From the NCBI GenBank assembly GCA_029557895.1, contig JAKQHT010000010.1, positions 1-64,000 on the forward strand: a stretch of DNA of 64,000 nucleotides. Reading direction: 5' to 3'. Below, piece after piece: positions 44,789 through 52,226 of this stretch. The position numbers and the translations under genes are program-made. The notes under the pieces were generated by a model. It had not been told where the DNA came from, ran no database searches, and worked only from the letters and a program-made list of their open reading frames with translations. Positions within the stretch are counted from its first letter, which is position 1. Every line of letters begins with the position of its first letter. This stretch comes from Bacteroidota bacterium (GTDB taxonomy: Bacteria > Bacteroidota > Bacteroidia > Flavobacteriales > Flavobacteriaceae).

Positions 44789-45301
44789 ATGAATATAGAA
44801 CAATACGTCAGAGATATAAAAGACTTCCCGAAAGAAGGAATTATTTTTAAGGATATTACACCTTTGCTCAACAATGCCAAAGCACGAAAAGAAGTTTTGA
44901 AAAAATTTATCGAAAATCTTCCCGATGTAAAAATCGACAAAGTGATTGGAGTGGAAAGCAGAGGGTTTTTCTTCGGAATTTTATTGGCAGAAGCGCTTGG
45001 AGCGGGTTTTGTTCCGGTTCGTAAAAAAGGAAAACTTCCGTTTGAAACGTTGAGTGCTTCCTATGATTTGGAATATGGGACAGACGCGTTAGAAATCCAT
45101 ACTGATGCGATTGCAAAAGGCGAAAATGTTTTGATTCACGATGATGTTCTGGCAACAGGAGGAACGATAAAAGCCGTAACCGAACTGGTCGAAAAATTAG
45201 GAGGAAAGATCGTTCAGGTAAATTTCTTGATGGAGTTGGAATTTCTAAACGGAAAAGACCAAATCAAAGCATACGATAAATATTTTATGCTGCAATATTG
45301 A
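44789..45301 (+). CDS. apt: Adenine phosphoribosyltransferase
   Basis: This 170-aa salvage enzyme makes AMP from adenine and PRPP. The PRPP-binding loop is VLIHDDVLATGGTI, and the motifs DFPKEGIIFKDITP, VIGVESRGFFFG and VRKKGKLPFET are typical of APRT. It shares the low G+C and codon habit of hemL and DUF1697. It ends one base before the stop of the convergent ridA-like gene, with no terminator in between. Confidence 0.94.
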   Translation: MNIEQYVRDIKDFPKEGIIFKDITPLLNNAKARKEVLKKFIENLPDVKIDKVIGVESRGFFFGILLAEALGAGFVPVRKKGKLPFETLSASYDLEYGTDALEIHTDAIAKGENVLIHDDVLATGGTIKAVTELVEKLGGKIVQVNFLMELEFLNGKDQIKAYDKYFMLQY

Positions 45302-45302
45302 G

Positions 45303-45722
45303 TTATGATTTCTTGTATGCCATAACTTTGATTTCCACAACCAAATCCGGATGGGGCAATTGATGTACGGCCACAGTTGTTCGTGCCGGCCCGGTTTCCT
45401 TATCAAAAAACTCTGCATAAGCCTTGTTGTAGCCTGCAAAATCGTTCATGTTTACCAAGAACGAGGTCACGTCAACCACATCCTTTAAACTTGCTCCCAC
45501 TGTTTGTAGGTTGCGGTCAATATTTTTTAGCACTTCTCTGGTCTGCGCTTCAATATCCAATTTTTTTGTGCCCATTTGGTCAATGACTTCCACGCCGGCA
45601 ATGGAGTTGTCTGCACGTCGCGAACTCGTACCAGATACAAAAATGAAATCGTTCACAACTTTAACGTGTGGATAGGCGCCGCGAGGTGTGACGTTGGTAC
45701 CTTTTGGGAGTTCGGTGCTCAT
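45303..45722 (-). CDS. RidA-family deaminase, possible 2-aminomuconate deaminase
   Basis: From the ATG at 45722 this is a 139-aa YjgF/YER057c/UK114-fold protein, with [24 protein letters not shown] and the Arg-containing active site region GPARTTVAV. Members hydrolyse imines or enamines. Because the next genes upstream on the same strand are kynurenine 3-monooxygenase and kynureninase, a role as 2-aminomuconate deaminase is plausible. The longer frame to 45800 lacks support. Confidence 0.82.
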   Translation of the reverse strand: MSTELPKGTNVTPRGAYPHVKVVNDFIFVSGTSSRRADNSIAGVEVIDQMGTKKLDIEAQTREVLKNIDRNLQTVGASLKDVVDVTSFLVNMNDFAGYNKAYAEFFDKETGPARTTVAVHQLPHPDLVVEIKVMAYKKS

Positions 45723-46015
45723 AGTGGTTTTTTTAACGGATTGTACTGCAAGATAACAAATGTTATTGGAAAACAAGCAGAGAGTGGCTGTTAAGGCCAT
45801 AAGAAATCAAAGTGTAACTGTACCTTGGCTTGGAGCCAAAACTGGTTGTTCCCTGTCGATCAATGAAGCAGGTTTGATAATTTTTTTACAAACGAGCGTC
45901 GTAAAAACGGGGTTGGCAAGAACCTTTAAACATGATGTAGGTACGGATTTTTCAAGTATTGATAAGGCTATTTTGTATCTCAAAGTGATCAAATTAAGGT
46001 CAAAAGCCGATTGTT
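45723..46015. other. Gap of 293 bases with no convincing gene
   Basis: A 70-codon minus frame with a GTG start overlaps the kynurenine 3-monooxygenase stop (GTGA) and runs to 45807. It shows no recognisable motif, hydrophobic pattern or domain. A plus-strand frame through the same stretch is equally featureless. The G+C is high for a flavobacterial gap, so a decayed gene is possible but not shown. Confidence 0.4.
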
Positions 46016-47479
46016 TCACGCTTCTCCGGCAATTCGGTCTTTCTCCAGAATGTTCTCGGTCTCGATCTTTACCTTCTCCAAAACAGTTTTTAGTGCTTCA
46101 CTTGACATATCCGTAGAAGCAGAGATAACGCCATCGGCCAGCATGTTGAGTATGGCTTTGTCCTGTGCGCGACCTCGGAGCATTGCATCGCGATAGCCCA
46201 GGTCTTCATTGAAGGTAACCAATGAATATTTTGACGAATAGTCCTCCGGAAACTCTTTTTCAAATAGCATTTCAAGGTTGCGCTTTTCCCTAAAGTTCGG
46301 GTGGTTTACGTGGCCTTTCATTTCATGGAAATTGTCAATCGCAAGATCGGCAATGGCATCCGTATCTTTTTTTCGGTTTTGTTCAAAGATATTAAAGACG
46401 CTTTCCCAATCTTTGTGGCCCATATCCAAAACCTTGTCAAATTCGGTAACATCTTCAAATGAGGCGTTCATTCCTTGTCCATAAAACGGTACAATGGCAT
46501 GTGCGGCATCGCCCATGAGCAACGTGTTGCCTTTGTAGTGCCACGGCGAGCATTTTACGGTACCAAGTGCAGAAGTAGGGTTTTCAAAGAAATCGTCAAC
46601 AAGGTTCGGCATCAATTCCAGGGCATCCCTAAAATAGATCCCAAAGAATTCCAGAACACGTTCTTTGGTAGTCAGGTTGTTAAAATTGTATGTGCCTTCA
46701 TCCCAGCTCAAAAACAGTGTTACCGTAAAACTGCCGTCCAGATTGGGGAGGGCAATAAGCATAAAGGCTTCTCGTCCCCAGATATGGAGTGCATTTTTGA
46801 AGGTCTTGTAGGCGCCGCCCTCGGCTGGTAGGATACTCAATTCTTTATAGCCGTGTGATAGCCAATTTTGTGAAAAGCTGAACAAGAATTTTTTTTCCAA
46901 AAAGTAACTTTGTCGCAGTATCGAGCCCGCTCCGTCAGTACCAATGATGACATCGGCATCCTCAACAAACGTATTGCCATATTCGTAATCCTTGAACCGA
47001 GCAGTGGTTTTTTCAAAATCTACCGATTGGCATTTTTTATTGAAATGGATGGTCACGTTTTTGTGCTTTTCGGCTTCGTCTAATAGCAATGCGTTCAGTT
47101 GTCCCCGCGAAATGGAATTTATGTACTCTTCCTTACGTCCACTGTAAGGTGCAAAAATGGTATTTCCTTCCATGTCATGGAGCATTCTGCCGTTCATGGG
47201 GATGCATAACGGCATGACTTTGTCCAAAATGCCAACGAGGTTCATGGCTTTTATGCCTCGGTCAGAAAATGCCAGGTTGATGGAGCGGCCGGCACTGATG
47301 TCCACTTTTCGCATGTCGGGCCTTTTTTCCATTACTGTAACATTGTAGCCGCGTTGTCCTAATCGCAAAGCGAGGAGTGAACCGCAAAGGCCGGCACCAA
47401 TAATTAGGATATTGGTTCCATTGGGTCCGCCCAAATGGGGGTTGGTCTGTTGGTTTTTTGTATTTATATCGTTATTCAT
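46016..47479 (-). CDS. kmo: Kynurenine 3-monooxygenase
   Basis: This 487-aa FAD enzyme hydroxylates L-kynurenine using NADPH and O2. Motifs are the Rossmann IIGAGLCGSLLA at residues 26-37, SAGRSINLAFSDRG, DADVIIGTDGAGS and MGDAAHAIVPFYGQGMNASFED. The last two bind FAD in this family. A long C-terminal helical part is retained. It is followed by a RidA-family gene and preceded by kynureninase (49 bases), giving a coherent tryptophan/kynurenine catabolic unit. The first enzyme, tryptophan dioxygenase, is not in the window. Confidence 0.94.
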   Translation of the reverse strand: MNNDINTKNQQTNPHLGGPNGTNILIIGAGLCGSLLALRLGQRGYNVTVMEKRPDMRKVDISAGRSINLAFSDRGIKAMNLVGILDKVMPLCIPMNGRMLHDMEGNTIFAPYSGRKEEYINSISRGQLNALLLDEAEKHKNVTIHFNKKCQSVDFEKTTARFKDYEYGNTFVEDADVIIGTDGAGSILRQSYFLEKKFLFSFSQNWLSHGYKELSILPAEGGAYKTFKNALHIWGREAFMLIALPNLDGSFTVTLFLSWDEGTYNFNNLTTKERVLEFFGIYFRDALELMPNLVDDFFENPTSALGTVKCSPWHYKGNTLLMGDAAHAIVPFYGQGMNASFEDVTEFDKVLDMGHKDWESVFNIFEQNRKKDTDAIADLAIDNFHEMKGHVNHPNFREKRNLEMLFEKEFPEDYSSKYSLVTFNEDLGYRDAMLRGRAQDKAILNMLADGVISASTDMSSEALKTVLEKVKIETENILEKDRIAGEA

Positions 47480-47528
47480 TGTCGTTTGGATATAATTAAG
47501 GCAAACTGCTCCATACCTTTTTTTAGGG

Positions 47529-48812
47529 TCAAAGGTGGGCTAATTTTTCTACCATTTTATATACATCCTCAAAGCTATTGTAAAGCGGTACTGGCGCACA
47601 TCGTATTACATCGGGTTCACGCCAATCGGCAATTACGCCAGATGCCGTGAGCTTGTCAAACAGGGTTTTGTCGGTATTTTTTACCTGAATGGACAGTTGG
47701 CAACCCCGCTCGTCCGGATTTTCGGGAGTGATAATGCGGATGGCATCGTCGCCCAATTGCTTTAAAAGGAATTCAAAATAGCCTGTAAGTTTTTTTGATT
47801 TTGCCGTCAGGGATTCCATTCCCACTTCGGCATATATGTCCAAAGAAGCCCTGATGGCGGCCATGGCAAGGATGGGTGGATTGCTCAACTGCCAACCTTC
47901 GGCACCGGGAAGCACATCAAATTCTTGGCGCATGTTGAAGCGCGTTTGTTTATTGTGGCTCCACCAACCGGTAAAGCGGTTTATGTTCTTGTCGAATGCA
48001 TGGCGTTCGTGCACAAAGGCTCCTGCTAAATTCCCAGGACCGGAATTTAAATACTTATAGGTGCACCAAACGGCAAAATCGGTTCCGGAATCGTGAAGGT
48101 TTAGTTGCACATTGCCGGCTCCGTGGGCGCAATCAAAACCCACTTTGCAACCATAACTATGGCCCAGTTGGGTAATGCGTTTCATGTCAAAAAACTGCCC
48201 GGTGTAGTAATTGGTATTGCCAATCAAAATTAGGGCAATCGCGTCGCCTTGTTGCGCCATGATGGCTTCGAGGTCTTCATAGTGGTACAGTTCTTCTCTG
48301 GGTTTCCAGAGGATGAGCCCGTTTTTGTCATCAAACCCATGGTGGCGCAATTGTGATTCAACTGCATATTTATCCGATGGAAAGGCGTCAGCTTCAATAA
48401 GGATTTTGTAGCGTGTTGTTGTGGGCTTGTAAAACGATACCATCATAAAATGGAGATTGGCCGTTAACGTGTTCATGACGACCACTTCAATGGGCTTTGC
48501 CCCAACGACCTTTGCCATGTTCTCGGTCAGGAATTCATGGTAGGGCAACCAGGGATGCATGGCTTCATGATGGCCCTCGACACCGAGGTTCGCCCAATCT
48601 TCAAGCTCTTGGTTGATATACTCTTTGGTCGATTTTGGCTGCAATCCCAACGAATTTCCACAGAGATATACTAACTCGTTTCCCGATTGGTCCCTTGGGA
48701 TGTGGAAGCGATGCCGGTATGGGGCCAAAATATCTTTCTGGTCTTGTTGTTTAGCAAATTCTAAACCTGTTTGGTAATCGGACAAGGTGTGGCTGTTTTT
48801 GGTTTCACACAA
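47529..48812 (-). CDS. kynU: Kynureninase
   Basis: This PLP enzyme cleaves kynurenine or 3-hydroxykynurenine to (3-hydroxy)anthranilate and alanine. Motifs are YLCGNSLGLQPK, EADAFPSDKYA, DCAHGAGN (PLP-anchoring Asp) and the PLP Lys in TYKYLNSGPG (about residue 253). The only upstream start is a TTG at 48812, and a TACTTTTG -7-like box overlaps it. A second in-frame TTG nine codons in (48785) may be the true start. Length is 418-427 aa depending on this. Confidence 0.93.
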   Translation of the reverse strand: MCETKNSHTLSDYQTGLEFAKQQDQKDILAPYRHRFHIPRDQSGNELVYLCGNSLGLQPKSTKEYINQELEDWANLGVEGHHEAMHPWLPYHEFLTENMAKVVGAKPIEVVVMNTLTANLHFMMVSFYKPTTTRYKILIEADAFPSDKYAVESQLRHHGFDDKNGLILWKPREELYHYEDLEAIMAQQGDAIALILIGNTNYYTGQFFDMKRITQLGHSYGCKVGFDCAHGAGNVQLNLHDSGTDFAVWCTYKYLNSGPGNLAGAFVHERHAFDKNINRFTGWWSHNKQTRFNMRQEFDVLPGAEGWQLSNPPILAMAAIRASLDIYAEVGMESLTAKSKKLTGYFEFLLKQLGDDAIRIITPENPDERGCQLSIQVKNTDKTLFDKLTASGVIADWREPDVIRCAPVPLYNSFEDVYKMVEKLAHL

Positions 48813-48941
48813 AAGTAAGAATTATAGAAATAATATTGACGGCAGATTGGACATTTCAAAAAAATAAAGCAGTCTCAAAACTAACTCCTTGCCGCGATGG
48901 AATGACTTATTGCCACTTAAACGGAAAGAAACAATACTATA

Positions 48942-48981
48942 AGAGCCCGTCTAAAAATTAGATAAATTTTAGACGGGCTCT
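48942..48981. terminator. Perfect 15-bp hairpin between kynU and the zinc-ribbon-family gene
   Basis: AGAGCCCGTCTAAAA is repeated in perfect inversion as TTTTAGACGGGCTCT with a 10-base loop. It lies downstream of the minus-strand gene at 49066-49848. There is no long T-run on either side, so it is a strong structure but not a textbook terminator. Confidence 0.6.
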
Positions 48982-49065
48982 AAGTATTCTGAAATTAATT
49001 CAGAATGGACAGATTGTAAGGTTTTGTGACTTTTTCTCCTGAATGGGAGTCAATAGGTCTTGATA

Positions 49066-49848
49066 TCAACCTAGTTTTGCAAACAATTTTTCCATTTTTG
49101 CTTTTTCTTCCTCGGCCAATTGGGCATCTACCAGGATCCTTCCACTGTGTTCATCGGTGATTACCTTTTTGCGCGAAGCGATTTCTGCCTGTACCTGTGG
49201 CGGGATTGTAAAGAACGAACCTCCGGAAGCGCCTCTTTCTATGGCCACTACGGCAAGACCGTTTTTTACATTTTGACGTATGCGGTGGTATGCAGATACC
49301 AAACGCTCGTCTATTTGCTCTTGGAATTCCTTGGATTTTTCTACCAATGCATTTTCTTCTTTTTCAGTTTCGGCAAGGATGGCATTGAGTTCGCCTTTTT
49401 TGTGCTTTAAGTGTGTTTGGCGATCTTTCAGTCGCTCTTTGGTTTCGGCAATTACCTCTTTTTTCTGTTCTGTCTGTGCCTTGAATTCCTTGATGTGCTT
49501 TTCGGCTAATTGGATTTCAAGTTCCTGAAATTCAATTTCTTTGCTTATAGAGTTAAATTCCCTGTTGTTTCTTACATTCTTTTGCTGCTCGGCGTATTTT
49601 TTGATGAGTGCCTTGGCTTCTTCAATGAGGTTTTTCTTGCCCTTGATGTCGTTGTCGATGATTTCAAGGGTGGCGTTGAGTTTTTCGAGCCTTGTGTTCA
49701 GGCCTTCCACTTCATCTTCAAGGTCTCTTACTTCAAGAGGGAGTTCGCCCCTTACGTTCCTTATTTCATCCACTCTCGAATCGATTAGTTGCAAATCGTA
49801 CAATGCTCTCAATCGTTCTTCTACGGTTAGTTCAGCCTTTTTTGCCAT
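49066..49848 (-). CDS. Coiled-coil protein of the C4 zinc-ribbon family lacking the Cys ligands
   Basis: The 260-aa protein is mostly a long antiparallel coiled coil (about residues 10-190). It ends with the family's zinc-ribbon segment. In most bacteria that segment has four Cys (as in CGGC and CEHC); here the aligned text is ASGGSFFTIPPQ and TDEHSGRILVD, so all four are replaced by Ser, Ser, Asp and Ser. The surrounding FxxIPPQ and SRKK residues are kept. It can therefore fold without zinc or is non-functional in metal binding. The NIF3 gene is four bases upstream, a common pair in bacteria. The role is not well established. Confidence 0.85.
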   Translation of the reverse strand: MAKKAELTVEERLRALYDLQLIDSRVDEIRNVRGELPLEVRDLEDEVEGLNTRLEKLNATLEIIDNDIKGKKNLIEEAKALIKKYAEQQKNVRNNREFNSISKEIEFQELEIQLAEKHIKEFKAQTEQKKEVIAETKERLKDRQTHLKHKKGELNAILAETEKEENALVEKSKEFQEQIDERLVSAYHRIRQNVKNGLAVVAIERGASGGSFFTIPPQVQAEIASRKKVITDEHSGRILVDAQLAEEEKAKMEKLFAKLG

Positions 49849-49852
49849 ATAT

Positions 49853-50968
49853 TTATAAATACTTTACGGGATTTGTGTTCGTTGTCGATAAAACGACCCT
49901 GCCTTTTGGCAAAGCAGGTGCAAAATTAATAATTTTTTTTGATAGATAATCGACTAAAAAGTTTTTTGTAAACTGTTCGCTTTCATAGTGTCCGATATCA
50001 GCTAAAATAATCTGGTTTTCTGCCAAAAAAAAGTCGTGGTACTTTAGGTCTGACGTGAGCAAAACATCAGCTCCTGCAGCCTTTGCTGCCGGTATGGCAA
50101 AACTCCCGGATCCACCCAGAACCGCAATGCGCTTCACGGTTTTATTGTTTGTTGCTGAATGCCTGATGATGGATGCTCCCATGATTTTTTTTGCAAATAT
50201 CAGAAAGTGCTCGGCTTCCATAGCTTCATCGAGCTCGCCGACCATCCCCATTCCAATGTTTTGGTTGTAGTTGTCGAGCGTGGTTACCTCAAATGCTACT
50301 TCTTCGTAGGGATGGTTGTCAAAAAGCGACTGGAGCACTTTTTGTTCAAGGTGTTTTTTAAATGTGACAACTATCTGGGTTTCATGTTCTTGATGGTCTT
50401 CTCCTTTTTTTCCTTTAACGGGATTGGAGTTGCCGTTCCCTTTAAACGTGCCGATACCGTCGAGATTGAAACTGCAATTTTCATAATTGCCGATATGCCC
50501 GGCACCGGAAGCAAATAAGGCTTTTCTCACTTTTTCGGCATCGTTTTTTGGCACGTAAGTGACCAACTTCTTGATAGTGCCATATTTTGGCATCAAAATC
50601 TGTTTGTTTTTTAATCCCAAGACATTGCAGATAATGTCGTTGACTCCGTTTTTGCAATTGTCCAGTGCCGTATGGATTGCAAAAATGGCAATGTTGTGCC
50701 GTATGGCTTTGATAATCGTCTTTTCTACATAAGAGCTGCCGTTGATTTTTTTTAATCCTTTGAAAATTATGGGATGAAAACTAACTATAAGGTTGCATTG
50801 CTTTTCAATGGCTTCTTCAACAACGGTCTCCAAGGTATCCAAAGTGACCAAAATACCGGTGACAGTCTCGCTTTTGTCCCCGACCAATAGGCCCACGTTG
50901 TCAAAGTCTTCAGCGTATTGTAGCGGAGCCAAAGCTTCGAGGTGGTCGGTCACATCTTTGATAGTCAT
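49853..50968 (-). CDS. NIF3/DUF34 dinuclear-metal hexameric protein
   Basis: This 371-aa protein has the NIF3 metal-binding motifs SFHPIIFKGLK, AIHTALDN, and the C-terminal DIGHYESEQF. The middle insertion domain (about 130-240) is typical of the longer bacterial forms such as YqfO. The family is nearly universal, with a suggested GTP cyclohydrolase I-like or phosphodiesterase role that is not settled. It is the first gene of the pair with the coiled-coil protein. Confidence 0.91.
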   Translation of the reverse strand: MTIKDVTDHLEALAPLQYAEDFDNVGLLVGDKSETVTGILVTLDTLETVVEEAIEKQCNLIVSFHPIIFKGLKKINGSSYVEKTIIKAIRHNIAIFAIHTALDNCKNGVNDIICNVLGLKNKQILMPKYGTIKKLVTYVPKNDAEKVRKALFASGAGHIGNYENCSFNLDGIGTFKGNGNSNPVKGKKGEDHQEHETQIVVTFKKHLEQKVLQSLFDNHPYEEVAFEVTTLDNYNQNIGMGMVGELDEAMEAEHFLIFAKKIMGASIIRHSATNNKTVKRIAVLGGSGSFAIPAAKAAGADVLLTSDLKYHDFFLAENQIILADIGHYESEQFTKNFLVDYLSKKIINFAPALPKGRVVLSTTNTNPVKYL

Positions 50969-51194
50969 AATTTGTGTTTTTAGGTTTTTAACAGAACGTG
51001 TTTGGGTTTTTTGTATTATAGCGAAAATTAGGCATTTTTTTGCACAATTGGAGCCTTTTTGATTTCGAAGGGTATCGGGAAAGAAACATCGCTACGGGAG
51101 ACAAAATGGCCAAAAGTGGACGAAAAAGGACAATTTTTAAGCTAATTGAAAAAGTTTAAACAAGTTCAAAGATAAAATTTTTACATTCGCTATC

Positions 51195-52226
51195 GTGAAA
51201 ATCTTAAGATACATTTTATTTCCCGTTGTTCCGCTTTATTATAGCGTTACTTGGCTTCGCAACAAATTTTACGATTTGGGCGTGTTAAAATCCAGCCAAT
51301 TTGTTGTGCCTGTGGTGTGTGTTGGGAATTTGAGCGTTGGAGGTACCGGGAAAACCCCGATGATAGAATACTTAATCCGTCTGTTAGAAAAAGATTTTAA
51401 AGTAGCAACCTTGAGCCGTGGCTATAAAAGAAACACCAAAGGTTTTGTTCTTGCCGATAGCAATGCAACGGCAAAATCCATTGGAGATGAGCCGTTCCAA
51501 TTTTTCTCCAAGTTTGAAAATATCCTTGTAAGTGTCGATACCGATAGGTGCAACGGCATCAATAAGTTAATGGCATTAAAAACGCCACCGCAGGTCATCC
51601 TACTGGACGATGCCTACCAGCACAGAAAGGTTAAGGCGCAACTCAATATTCTTTTGACGCCGTTTAAGGATCTTTATATTGATGATATGGTTCTTCCTAC
51701 AGGTAACTTGAGGGAACCAAAGAGCGGGGCTGACCGAGCGGATGCCATCATCGTGACAAAATGCCCGTCAAATCTTGATGGGGAAAGCAAAAAGGAAATT
51801 GTCAATAGGTTAAAACCAAAACCGAACCAGGAGGTTTTTTTTGGAAGTATCGACTATGCCGGAACTGTCAAAAACCATTTTGATGCTATCGATCTTGAAA
51901 CATTAAAACCAACAAGTTTTACTTTGGTAACCGGAATTGCCAATCCAGAACCGTTAGTAGCGCATTTGAAGGTCAAAGATCTGGAATTTGAGCATATTAA
52001 GTTTGGCGACCACCATGATTTTAATCCAAAAGAAATCAAGGATTTGTCGTCAAAACAATTGATAATTACCACTGAAAAAGATTATGCGAGGTTGCGGCCA
52101 TTTTTTGCCGATAGCAAAAGACTGTACTACTTGCCGATAGCGCACAAACTTGACCGTCCAGAAGCATTTGAAGCGATGGTAAAAGGTAAAATTAAACCGA
52201 TGGAGTCGTTTTTTCGTTTGACCTAA
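51195..52226 (+). CDS. lpxK: Tetraacyldisaccharide 4'-kinase LpxK
   Basis: This 343-aa inner-membrane-associated kinase phosphorylates the lipid A disaccharide precursor. It has an N-terminal hydrophobic segment (LFPVVPLYYSVTWL), the Walker A loop GGTGKTP (residues 49-55) and the LpxK motifs LSRGYKR and LDDAYQHRKV. The start is GTG at 51195; a TACATTCG box lies just upstream. Its last 35 bases overlap the 3' end of the opposite-strand sensor kinase. Confidence 0.93.
   Translation: MKILRYILFPVVPLYYSVTWLRNKFYDLGVLKSSQFVVPVVCVGNLSVGGTGKTPMIEYLIRLLEKDFKVATLSRGYKRNTKGFVLADSNATAKSIGDEPFQFFSKFENILVSVDTDRCNGINKLMALKTPPQVILLDDAYQHRKVKAQLNILLTPFKDLYIDDMVLPTGNLREPKSGADRADAIIVTKCPSNLDGESKKEIVNRLKPKPNQEVFFGSIDYAGTVKNHFDAIDLETLKPTSFTLVTGIANPEPLVAHLKVKDLEFEHIKFGDHHDFNPKEIKDLSSKQLIITTEKDYARLRPFFADSKRLYYLPIAHKLDRPEAFEAMVKGKIKPMESFFRLT

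Noticed and set aside
42955..45301. Mobile element or genomic island
   Set aside because: The composition changes but no integrase, transposase, tRNA junction or flanking direct repeat is seen. It is better described as possible allele replacement.
45807..46019. 70-codon minus frame with GTG start after kmo
   Set aside because: It has no motif, signal peptide or recognised family. The GTGA overlap alone is weak evidence.
49853..50968. NIF3 named as a nitrogen-fixation or iron-transport gene
   Set aside because: NIF3 is a general family name. No nitrogen-fixation or iron-related gene is present.
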